NCBI GenBank assembly: GCA_016179005.1
Contig: JACOSF010000078.1
Span: forward strand, 1-9,405
Length of the DNA stretch: 9,405 nucleotides
Reading direction: 5' to 3'
Origin: Acidobacteriota bacterium
GTDB lineage: Bacteria; Acidobacteriota; Terriglobia; Acidiferrales; UBA7541
Below the pieces are notes generated by a model that was given only the letters and a program-made list of their open reading frames with translations, was not told where the DNA came from and did no database searches. The position numbers and the translations under genes were made by a program. Below are positions 1 to 7,365 of this stretch, in pieces. Positions within the stretch are counted from its first letter, which is position 1. Each line of letters begins with the position of its first letter.

Positions 1-802
1 CAAGCTCCATTCCCCAATGGCGCACATCCTCAAAGAAAGCCGCGGGGTTGCCAATGGCGCAGAAAGCAAACACTTTGCGCCCAAGCCACTGGTCCGGAGC
101 GCCCGGCACGCTAGTGTTCTCAGCGACGCGGACCTCATCCAGTTGCGTCTGGGCATAAAAAATGGGGGCTTGGGAGTGACGCTGCACAGTTGCTTCGACG
201 GCGGGCGCGTGCTCGCTGCGAGTGATCACGATCACGTCCGCGCGAGCCAATGCGGATAGTGGCTCTCTTAAGCGGCCCGCTGGGAGCAATCTCCCCCCGC
301 CAAAAGGATTTGTGGCATCGATGAGCACGACATCAACGTCCCTGGCAAGTTGCAGATGTTGGAATCCGTCATCGAGCACAAAACATTCGATTCCCATTCC
401 CTCTAAGGCTACACCGTGCGCATAGCGGTCTGACCCCACCCCAATCCTTGCTTTCTCTCCCAACCTTTCCCCAAGCAACCACACCTCATCGCTCAGCCGC
501 AGTTGAGGAGCGTCACCCGTTTTCTGCAGCGGGCCCGAGTCTGCTCGCACGCTGCCGCGATACCCTCGGCTGAGGATGCCAACCCGCTTGCCGCTGTCAA
601 AAAGCCGTTGCGCGATCCACTGAACCATCGGGGTCTTGCCCGTGCCTCCGACCGTGAGATTGCCGACGCTGAGCACCACACCCTTCAGACGTTTCTGACG
701 GCAAATTCCCACGCGATAGCACAGCGCCCGCACGCGAACAATCCCTTCAAAGAAGAGTGCGAAGGGCCACAGCAGCGCGCGCAGGCTGGGATGCAAATTC
801 AC
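1..802 (-). CDS. lpxK: Tetraacyldisaccharide 4'-kinase (lipid A 4'-kinase), 3' end cut off by window edge
   Basis: LpxK phosphorylates the 4' position of the tetraacyldisaccharide-1-phosphate precursor to give lipid IVA, at the cytoplasmic face of the inner membrane. I translated the minus strand from a GTG at 802 and it stays open for 267 codons to the edge. The N-terminus is hydrophobic (residues about 10-28). The family P-loop, GNLTVGGTGKTP, is at residues 47-58, and SRGYRG follows at 78-83. SDE at 104-106 matches the usual GDEP region. The DDGFQH signature is at 144-149, and FAFCAIGNPAAFF near the truncated end fits the C-terminal half. Family members are about 320-360 aa, so some 60-90 residues are missing. 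The GTG start overlaps the waaA stop (GTGA, 799-802), and GGAG six bases upstream serves as ribosome-binding site, which decides this start. GC content looks lower than in the neighbouring genes. Identification is secure. Confidence 0.95.
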   Translation of the reverse strand, partial: MNLHPSLRALLWPFALFFEGIVRVRALCYRVGICRQKRLKGVVLSVGNLTVGGTGKTPMVQWIAQRLFDSGKRVGILSRGYRGSVRADSGPLQKTGDAPQLRLSDEVWLLGERLGEKARIGVGSDRYAHGVALEGMGIECFVLDDGFQHLQLARDVDVVLIDATNPFGGGRLLPAGRLREPLSALARADVIVITRSEHAPAVEATVQRHSQAPIFYAQTQLDEVRVAENTSVPGAPDQWLGRKVFAFCAIGNPAAFFEDVRHWGMEL

Positions 803-2121
803 TCGCCGCTCCGTTTCGCATTCAGGATGGCCGCGATGCGCTCCACCGACTTCGCCGTCGCCCCGCGGTTGCTCTCCACGAGCGCTTTCGCGGCCGCGCC
901 CATGCGCCGGCGCTGCTCTTCGCCGCGGATCAACTCCACCCACGTTGCGCCTAGCTCGCGCTCGTTCGCCACCTGTACGGCAGCGCGCGCGGCCAGAAAA
1001 TCAACAGCCATGTCCTGGAAATTTGTCATGTGCGGCCCGAAGACGGGCGGCTGCCCGAAAGCAGCGGCCTCCAGGATGTTGTGCCCGCCACGCGGGACCA
1101 GCGAGCCGCCCACGAAGACAGCGTCTGCGAGGCGGTAGAGTCCGGCCAGCTCACCGACGGTGTCCAACAACACCAAGTCCGCCTCTTCATCCAACGGCGC
1201 GTTCAGCGAGAGCCGGCTTCGCCGTGCCACTTTCCAGCCGCGTTCTTCGGCAATGCGCGCCGCCGCGTCGAAACGCTCCGGCTTGCGCGGAGCCAGCACC
1301 AGCAGCGCGCGACGCCACACCCGCTCCACAATATCAAAGGCCGCCAGGACCGGCTCTTCCTCGTCCTCCACCACGCTGCCCGCCACCACCACCGGCCAGC
1401 GCTCCTGCTCCGCCATCTGTTTTTCGAGCCAATCCCCGATCGCGCTCGTGCGCGGCGGCGCGAAATCGTACTTGAGGTTTCCGGTCACTTCCACGCGCTC
1501 TTCCGCAGCGCCCAGCTCGCGCACGTGCTGCGCGTCCTTCTCGCTCTGCATCAGAAACAGAGCCGCATCGTTCAGCACCCATCTCAGAAATTCGCCGAAA
1601 ATTCCACTTAGCGCGCTGAACCTCTTAAAAGACTTTTCCGAAATTCGCCCGTTGACAAAAAGTACCGGCACGCCGGAGCGCCGCGCCTCGCGCAACAAGT
1701 TCGGCCAAATTTCCGTCTCCAGAACGACGATCAGGGCCGGTTGAAGCACGCGCAATACCCGCCGGACGGAGAATGCCCAGTCCAGCGGAAAATAAAAAAT
1801 GCCGTCGGCAAACGTCATCCGCTCGCGGGCCAGGTCTTGCCCGGTTCGCGTCGTCGTGGAGACAAACAGTTTCCGTTCCGGAAAGCGTTCCTTCAGCGCG
1901 CGGGATAGCGGCAAACCTGCCAGAACCTCGCCGACAGAAACCGCATGGACCCAGATAGAACCCTGCGCCCCGCTCGCCGCGGAAAGAATCGCGCGCGGCA
2001 ATTTGCCCAATCGTTCGCGCAGGTTATGAAAATATTTTCCGCTGCCCAGCCCGCGGGCGAGAAAATACGGAAGCAGCAGGATCATTCCGATAGTGGTCAG
2101 CAGGCTGTAGAGAAGATACAT
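799..2121 (-). CDS. waaA (kdtA): 3-deoxy-D-manno-octulosonic acid (Kdo) transferase
   Basis: WaaA transfers Kdo from CMP-Kdo to lipid IVA at the inner membrane, the step after LpxK. The 440-aa product begins with a membrane anchor (about residues 3-25, rich in Leu/Ile). HAVSVGE at 59-65 carries the expected catalytic glutamate (E65). ETEIWPN, NLKYD and APRKPER follow. The C-terminal GT-B half contains DTVGEL, then FVGGSLVPRGGHN and the FGPHMTNF segment that make up the CMP-Kdo-binding region. Length agrees with the family (about 420-440). The frame is open upstream to a TTG at 2181, but those 20 extra residues are basic and precede the membrane anchor, so I chose the ATG at 2121. lpxK follows with a 4-nt overlap, so the two are probably translationally coupled. 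A -10-like box and an inverted repeat lie just upstream. Whether it adds one or more Kdo units cannot be read from the sequence. Confidence 0.96.
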   Translation of the reverse strand: MYLLYSLLTTIGMILLLPYFLARGLGSGKYFHNLRERLGKLPRAILSAASGAQGSIWVHAVSVGEVLAGLPLSRALKERFPERKLFVSTTTRTGQDLARERMTFADGIFYFPLDWAFSVRRVLRVLQPALIVVLETEIWPNLLREARRSGVPVLFVNGRISEKSFKRFSALSGIFGEFLRWVLNDAALFLMQSEKDAQHVRELGAAEERVEVTGNLKYDFAPPRTSAIGDWLEKQMAEQERWPVVVAGSVVEDEEEPVLAAFDIVERVWRRALLVLAPRKPERFDAAARIAEERGWKVARRSRLSLNAPLDEEADLVLLDTVGELAGLYRLADAVFVGGSLVPRGGHNILEAAAFGQPPVFGPHMTNFQDMAVDFLAARAAVQVANERELGATWVELIRGEEQRRRMGAAAKALVESNRGATAKSVERIAAILNAKRSGE

Positions 2122-2124
2122 TCG

Positions 2125-2141
2125 GTCCCGCCGCGCGGGAC
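2125..2141. promoter_or_regulatory. Perfect 7-bp inverted repeat upstream of waaA
   Basis: GTCCCGC and GCGGGAC flank a 3-nt centre (CGC). On the minus strand the repeat ends three bases before the waaA ATG at 2121 and lies about 5 bases downstream of the TATAAT box at 2146-2151, so the predicted transcription start falls inside it. It could be a repressor operator at +1. If transcription starts further upstream, it could instead be an RNA hairpin hiding the GGCGGGA sequence that would serve as ribosome-binding site. The repeat is seen directly; a regulatory role is inference, and GC-rich DNA yields such repeats by chance. Confidence 0.35.
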
Positions 2142-2145
2142 GCCT

Positions 2146-2151
2146 ATTATA
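2146..2151 (-). promoter_or_regulatory. Putative -10 box for waaA-lpxK
   Basis: A perfect TATAAT on the minus strand, 24 bases upstream of the waaA ATG, in otherwise GC-rich DNA. No convincing -35 element lies at 16-18 bases spacing (best about 2 of 6), so the call rests on the -10 match and its position. The same A/T-rich patch reads TATTAT on the plus strand (2145-2150), so it might also serve the divergent gene at 2238, though that would leave a leader of about 80 nt. Confidence 0.4.
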
Positions 2152-2237
2152 GTGGCACGCGCGGCCGGATACAGCAGGCAACCGGCCCCGACGGCCGGCA
2201 TCTTACATGGCGGCAGACCGGGTGTCCCGCTGCAAAC

Positions 2238-2876
2238 ATGAACAGAACATTCGTAGCGTTTGCAATGCTTCTGCTATTCTCCGCGGCCGGCGCCGCGGCG
2301 CAGCAAACCGATCCCACCACCCTTCCCGCGCGCGATGCGCACGACGGGCTGCTCGTCGCCGCCGACCCCTACGATGACGCCGCGCGTTCCAAAGAGCGTT
2401 TCGGCAAGAAGTCCCCGCACTCCGTGGGGATTCTTGCGCTCGAAGTCTATTTCAAGAACGACACGAGCAAAGCCATCCGCGTGGACCTCGACCGCATCCG
2501 GCTCGCCATCGAGGCTCCCGGACAAGACCGGCAGCAACTGCGGCCCATGCAGCTCGAAGTCGTCGTCAACGCCATTGTCTATCCCCAAGGCCTCAACCCC
2601 ACGGCTCCGCGCAAGCCGCGGCCCTTCCCCGGCAGCGGCACCGGGCGCAAGGACAAAGACGTCAAGCAAGTGGACGAAGTGCTCCGGCCTCTGGCCCTGG
2701 AGATGGACGTGCTCCCGCCGCGCGCCACCGTGCGCGGGCTGCTCTTCTTTGACCTCGACCGCAACTTCGAAATGCTCCAGTACGCGCAGCTCTACATTCC
2801 CGACCTTTCCTTCGTGGCGGACGGCAAACCCCTGCTGTTTTTCGAAGTGGATTTGTCCAAGGCCGTTCACAAGTAG
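2238..2876 (+). CDS. Secreted protein of unknown function
   Basis: I do not recognise a named family. The 212-aa product opens with a typical Sec signal peptide: MNR, a hydrophobic core at about 5-17, and a likely signal peptidase I site after AAA (residues 19-21) before QQ. There is no cysteine, hence no lipobox and no disulphides, so the mature protein is probably a soluble periplasmic or exported protein of about 190 residues. Alternating hydrophobic stretches (GILALEVYFKNDT; RIRLAIEA; MQLEVVVNAIV; ATVRGLLFFDL; PLLFFEVDL) suggest a beta-sandwich. A basic, Pro/Gly-rich linker lies at about 120-140. The pattern of a strand ending in N-D-T-S near the start and a proline-led strand in the second half resembles small Ig-like accessory domains, but that is inference from pattern only. 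It is divergent from waaA and stands 114 nt before the next gene. No good Shine-Dalgarno is visible before the ATG. Confidence 0.8.
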   Translation: MNRTFVAFAMLLLFSAAGAAAQQTDPTTLPARDAHDGLLVAADPYDDAARSKERFGKKSPHSVGILALEVYFKNDTSKAIRVDLDRIRLAIEAPGQDRQQLRPMQLEVVVNAIVYPQGLNPTAPRKPRPFPGSGTGRKDKDVKQVDEVLRPLALEMDVLPPRATVRGLLFFDLDRNFEMLQYAQLYIPDLSFVADGKPLLFFEVDLSKAVHK

Positions 2877-2889
2877 CATGAGGCTACTT
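2871..2889. other. 7-bp hairpin spanning the stop codon of the 2238 gene
   Basis: AAGTAGC and GCTACTT form a perfect 7-bp stem with a 5-nt loop (ATGAG); the TAG stop (2874-2876) sits in the left arm. There is no T tract after it and the stem is only moderately GC-rich, so it is a poor candidate for an intrinsic terminator. It may stabilise the mRNA end or be chance. Confidence 0.3.
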
Positions 2890-2969
2890 CATGAATGAGT
2901 GCTTCCAACTTAGGCGGTGTAAAGGCCTGCTCCCAACATTTGGTTTTCCGGTTCTCGTTCGCTCGCGCG

Positions 2970-2975
2970 TATAAT
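2970..2975 (+). promoter_or_regulatory. Putative -10 box for the DUF385 gene
   Basis: A perfect TATAAT ends 15 bases before the ATG at 2991. No usable -35 hexamer lies 16-18 bases upstream. If active, transcription would begin around 2982-2983 and leave a leader of under ten bases. This supports the downstream ATG at 2991 over the in-frame ATG at 2895, which would place the box inside the coding sequence. Confidence 0.35.
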
Positions 2976-2990
2976 GCCGTGATCAGTGCC

Positions 2991-3491
2991 ATGCCCGCTC
3001 CGCACGAGGCCGCTTCACCCCGTCAAGGTCCTGCCCTGGCCCACAGACTCTTTCTCGCTGTTACCTGGATCCTCAAAGCACTGCTGCGCGTCGGACTCCC
3101 CATGGGCCCCATGGTGCTGCTCACAGTGCGTGGCCGCAAGTCAGGACAGCCTCGCACTACTCCTGTAGACCTGTTCGAGCGCAACGGCCGGAGTTTTCTA
3201 GTTTCCACGCACCGCCAGGAAAGCTCCAACTGGGTGCGCAATCTGCGCACGGCTGGCGAAGGCGTGCTCTCCCGCGGTCGCAGCCGCCGATCCATCACTG
3301 TTGTGGAATTGGCTCCAGACACGGCCGGGACCGTACTCAAAGAAGTGTTGGGCCCACGCTTGGCATTGCCGCTGCGCGGGTTCGTTCTCCGACGCACCTT
3401 CTCCGTTCCACCTGACGCACCTTTGGCTGACTTTATCGCCGCCGCCCGTAGCCACCCCGTTTTCGAGATCGTCGAGGCTCGCCCTGTGTAG
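2991..3491 (+). CDS. Ddn-like (DUF385) deazaflavin-dependent nitroreductase-family protein
   Basis: A 166-aa protein with the fold signature of the split-beta-barrel flavin/deazaflavin oxidoreductases typified by mycobacterial Ddn. Characterised members use F420H2 to reduce quinones or nitro compounds, often at the membrane. A hydrophobic helix lies at about 20-44. The diagnostic strand-turn TVRGRKSGQPRTTPV is at 45-59, followed by a SFLVSTH strand and SSNWVRNLR at about 77-85, which matches the usual P-x-W-x-x-N-L segment before the V-x-S/R-G strand. The C-terminal FIAAARSHPVFEI is also typical. Start choice: the frame is open back to an ATG at 2895, but that extension has no family similarity I can see and contains the TATAAT box. 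No Shine-Dalgarno precedes 2991. The natural cofactor is uncertain: many members bind F420, some other flavins or haem, and no F420 biosynthesis gene is in view. It appears to stand alone, 192 nt before the helicase. Confidence 0.82.
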   Translation: MPAPHEAASPRQGPALAHRLFLAVTWILKALLRVGLPMGPMVLLTVRGRKSGQPRTTPVDLFERNGRSFLVSTHRQESSNWVRNLRTAGEGVLSRGRSRRSITVVELAPDTAGTVLKEVLGPRLALPLRGFVLRRTFSVPPDAPLADFIAAARSHPVFEIVEARPV

Positions 3492-3613
3492 TCGACTTGC
3501 CGGAACGCTAAGTAATGTCGCCCCGTTGGCGTGAAATCGCTATTACACCCACAAAGCCGGATCGTACATTCATGATATGAGTTCATTTCAATTTCCCCCC
3601 TATTCTTGACGGT

Positions 3614-3642
3614 TTGCCGAAACCCCACCGCTCGGCTAAAAT
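3614..3642 (+). promoter_or_regulatory. Putative sigma70-type promoter for the helicase gene
   Basis: TTGCCG (3614-3619, 4 of 6 to TTGACA) and TAAAAT (3637-3642, 5 of 6 to TATAAT) are separated by exactly 17 bases. Transcription would start near 3649 and give a leader of about 35 nt before the ATG at 3684. A second -35-like TTGACG at 3606-3611 is too far from this -10 (25 bases) to pair with it. The rest of the 192-nt gap after the DUF385 gene holds no gene I can see, only AT-richer sequence and no clear terminator. Confidence 0.5.
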
Positions 3643-3683
3643 CCTTCACGGCCCAATTGACCTCTTCCGTTGCGCCTCCTCAC

Positions 3684-4154
3684 ATGGGACTTCTTGACGA
3701 ACTGAATCCGCGGCAACGCGAATGTGTCCTGGCCGCGGAGGGACCCGTGCTGGTGCTGGCTGGGGCCGGCAGCGGCAAAACACGCGTCATCACCTACCGC
3801 GTGGCGCACCTCATCGCCCAGGGTGCGCCCGGCGACTCCATCCTCGCCGTCACTTTCACCAACAAAGCCGCCGGGCAGATGAAGCAGCGCGTGCTGGACC
3901 TTCTTTCCCGCAGCGGCCTGCACGCCGGCGAGCCGTGGGTCTCCACCTTTCATTCCTTTTGCGCCCGCCTGCTCCGCCGCGAGGCCACACGCCTTGGACT
4001 GCGCCGCGATTTCGCCATCTACGACGACGATGACCAGCTCGCCGCCGTCAAAATGGCCCTGCGTCAAATTGGCGGCGAAGAAAAGAGCGTCACGCCGCGC
4101 AGCCTGCTCGACAAAATCAGCGACGCCAAGAACCGCGGCGCCTCCCCCCCGTGA
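3684..4154 (+). CDS. N-terminal fragment of UvrD/PcrA helicase
   Basis: This is the open part before the frame break: 156 aa ending at TGA 4152-4154. Residues 8-15 (LNPRQREC) form the Q motif with Q11. AGAGSGKT at 26-33 is Walker A, AVTFTNKAAGQM is motif Ia and VSTFHSFCARLL is motif Ib. The last few residues (RGASPP) lie at the C7 run. I start it at the ATG at 3684, since the 26 codons upstream back to a TTG at 3606 overlap the promoter-like sequence and lack family similarity. Alone it would hold only part of domains 1A/1B and no DEYQDTN, so it could not be a helicase. Confidence 0.75.
   Translation: MGLLDELNPRQRECVLAAEGPVLVLAGAGSGKTRVITYRVAHLIAQGAPGDSILAVTFTNKAAGQMKQRVLDLLSRSGLHAGEPWVSTFHSFCARLLRREATRLGLRRDFAIYDDDDQLAAVKMALRQIGGEEKSVTPRSLLDKISDAKNRGASPP
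4144..4150 (+). other. Run of seven C at the helicase frame change
   Basis: The homopolymer TCCCCCCCG sits exactly where the conserved protein moves from frame 3 to frame 1. Removing one C joins the frames as ...KNRGASPRDDDDIRRRW.... A slippage site or sequencing error would explain the shift, but not the roughly 45 residues also missing here. Confidence 0.8.
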
Positions 4155-5751
4155 TGACGACGACATTCGCCGGCGCTGGACCGAGCGCTTCCGCTACCTG
4201 CAAGTGGACGAATACCAGGACACCAACCGCGTGCAGTACGAGCTGGTGCATCTCCTCGCCGGCAGCCGCCGTAATTTGTGCGTGGTGGGTGACGAAGACC
4301 AGGCCATCTACGGCTGGCGCGGCGCCGACGTCGGCAATATCCTGCGCTTCTCCGACGATTTTCCCGGCGCGCAGGTGATTCGCCTGGAGGAAAACTACCG
4401 CTCGACGCAGAGCATCCTCGACGCCGCGCTCGGCGTCGTGGGGAAAAACGTCAAGCGCCTGGGCAAGACCCTCACCGCCACTCGCGGAAAGGGACCGGCG
4501 CTACGCTACTTTGAATCGCGCGACGCCGCCTCCGAGGCGGAATACGTCGCCGGAGAAATCTTCAACATCCAGCGCCGCGAGTTCGACGCGCATTGCGCCG
4601 TGCTATACCGCACCAACGCGCAGTCCCGCGCCTTTGAAGAAGCCATGCGCCGCGTGGGGATCCGCTACCGCGTCGTCGGCGGCTTCAGCTTTTACCAGCG
4701 CGCCGAGGTGAAAGACGCTCTTTCCTATTTGCGCCTGGTGCTCAATCCGGATGACGATCTCGCGCTGCTGCGCATTCTCAATACTCCTCCGCGCGGCATC
4801 GGCAAGACCACGGAAGAGGCCCTGCGCAAACTGGCCGAACTCCACAAATCTTCACTTTGGACTGCGCTCGAGGAAATGGCTGCGTCCAAGGCGATGCTGC
4901 GCGAATTCCGCACTCTGATTCTCGATCTGCGCGCCGAGGCGGAGAAGACGCCACCCGCGGAGTTGTTGCGGCACATCCTCGACCGGACTGGCTATATCGA
5001 CCTGCTCGAGCAGCGCGACAACGTGGAAGACACCGCACGCGCCGAAAACCTTCAGGAGTTGGTCAACGCGCTCGCCGAACATACCGACCGCGGCGAAGAT
5101 CTTTCCGATTTTCTCCACCAGGCTTCGCTGGTCAGCGATGCCGACGACTACGACGAGAACGCACAGGTCACGCTCATGACCCTGCACAGCGCCAAGGGGC
5201 TCGAGTTCGAGCATGTGTTTCTTGCCGGCATGGAAGAAGGCCTCTTCCCGCACAGCCGTTCCCGGCAGGACGCCGACCAGCTCGAAGAGGAGCGCCGCCT
5301 GTGCTACGTCGGCATGACCCGCGCTAAAGAAACGCTGACGCTCACTCGCGCTGTGTACCGCCGCATCTACGGCAACGAAGAGATGGAACGCTCCGAACCT
5401 TCCCGCTTTCTGAGCGAAATTCCCAGCGACTTGATCGAATCGGCCCCCGGCTCGCTCGCCGCCCCTGGTGAAACGCGCCGCTACGAGCCCGACCCCGAAT
5501 ACGACGCCGAGGAATTCCGCCGCCGCCGTGTGTACTCCCAGCCGCCCGCTCGGCGAGCGGCCGCCGCGACGCGCCGTCCGCGCAAGGACGACAACCCGCT
5601 CATCGGCGCGCGCGTCCGCCATCCCACCTATGGCATGGGCACGATTGTGGCCGTGGAAGGCGACGAGGGCGACCGCAAGTTCACGGTCAGCTTCACCGAC
5701 CACGGCGTGAAAAAGCTCATGGAGCGTTTTGCAAACCTTCAACTGGCTTGA
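4150..5751 (+). CDS. C-terminal fragment of UvrD/PcrA helicase
   Basis: This frame continues the helicase after the break, starting at the Arg codon at 4150 (RDDDDIRRRW). It holds DEYQDTN (Walker B/motif II, 4207-4227), GDEDQAIYGWRGAD (III), EENYRST (IV), VGGFSFYQRAEVKD, MTLHSAKGLEFEHVF (V), GMEEGLFPH, and CYVGMTRAKE (VI, arginine finger region). A disordered Arg/Ala-rich linker follows, then a C-terminal Tudor-like domain (LIGARVRHPTYGMGTIVAVEG...). The frame is formally open back to a TTG at 3994, but that upstream part overlaps the real N-terminal frame and is nonsense. No well-placed start with a ribosome site lies near 4150 (GTG 4204 is inside motif II), so independent translation is doubtful. 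Confidence 0.75.
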   Translation, partial: RDDDDIRRRWTERFRYLQVDEYQDTNRVQYELVHLLAGSRRNLCVVGDEDQAIYGWRGADVGNILRFSDDFPGAQVIRLEENYRSTQSILDAALGVVGKNVKRLGKTLTATRGKGPALRYFESRDAASEAEYVAGEIFNIQRREFDAHCAVLYRTNAQSRAFEEAMRRVGIRYRVVGGFSFYQRAEVKDALSYLRLVLNPDDDLALLRILNTPPRGIGKTTEEALRKLAELHKSSLWTALEEMAASKAMLREFRTLILDLRAEAEKTPPAELLRHILDRTGYIDLLEQRDNVEDTARAENLQELVNALAEHTDRGEDLSDFLHQASLVSDADDYDENAQVTLMTLHSAKGLEFEHVFLAGMEEGLFPHSRSRQDADQLEEERRLCYVGMTRAKETLTLTRAVYRRIYGNEEMERSEPSRFLSEIPSDLIESAPGSLAAPGETRRYEPDPEYDAEEFRRRRVYSQPPARRAAAATRRPRKDDNPLIGARVRHPTYGMGTIVAVEGDEGDRKFTVSFTDHGVKKLMERFANLQLA

Positions 5752-5787
5752 CGCATCGCACAAGTGTTCGCGGCTTGCGCTCTTCGC

Positions 5788-5805
5788 AGCGGTTGCACAA
5801 CTGCT
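5788..5805. promoter_or_regulatory. Imperfect 18-bp palindrome before the permease gene
   Basis: AGCGGTTGCACAACTGCT is symmetrical apart from one G/T pair and the two central bases. It lies 36 nt after the helicase stop and 42 nt before the permease GTG, and overlaps a weak -35-like TTGCAC (5793-5798) that pairs at 17 bases with TAGAGT (5816-5821, 4 of 6). A repressor site over a promoter is possible; as an RNA hairpin it could be a weak terminator, but the following T run is only three bases. Confidence 0.25.
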
Positions 5806-5847
5806 TTGGGCCATGTAGAGTTTCCCCACTTCGACGACGGGGGCACA

Positions 5848-7361
<1,514 letters not shown>

Positions 7362-7365
<4 letters not shown>

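Larger units (their letters stand above)
3684..5751 (+). pseudogene. uvrD/pcrA: UvrD/PcrA-type DNA helicase, reading frame broken near 4150
   Basis: This superfamily 1A 3'-5' helicase unwinds DNA during nucleotide excision and mismatch repair and clears RecA or stalled polymerase. All family motifs are present but lie in two frames. The first frame (3684-4154) carries the Q motif, Walker A and motifs Ia/Ib. The second, continuing from about 4150 to 5751, carries DEYQDTN, motifs III-VI and the C-terminal Tudor-like domain. The switch coincides with seven C at 4144-4150. In addition, only about 16 residues separate the SDAKN and ERFRY landmarks, where Bacillus-type PcrA has about 61, so around 45 residues including the conserved LDFDDL segment are absent. 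Reconstructed length is about 688 aa against about 724-735 for the family, which fits one deletion of about 134 nt (3n+2). It is either a genuine inactivating deletion or an assembly error. Everything else is intact, with no other stops. Confidence 0.8.

Noticed and set aside
503..1744. Several plus-strand open frames over lpxK and waaA
   Set aside because: Low-complexity Arg/Ala/Ser/Pro translations opposite two genes with clear motifs on the minus strand.
3514..3536. CGCC-CCGTT-GGCG as a terminator after the DUF385 gene
   Set aside because: Only a 4-bp stem and no T tract follow.
3606..3683. Upstream TTG start for the helicase at 3606
   Set aside because: The extra residues do not resemble the family N-terminus and overlap a -35/-10 pair; the ATG at 3684 gives the usual LLDELNPRQ start.
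4144..4150. Programmed frameshifting at the C7 run as a normal way to make the helicase
   Set aside because: The block of about 45 residues missing at the same spot would still leave the product damaged, and no stimulatory structure is evident. Programmed shifts are not known to me for UvrD/PcrA.
4852..5829. A 325-codon minus-strand open frame opposite the helicase
   Set aside because: Antisense shadow of the conserved UvrD/PcrA C-terminal half; no family similarity of its own.
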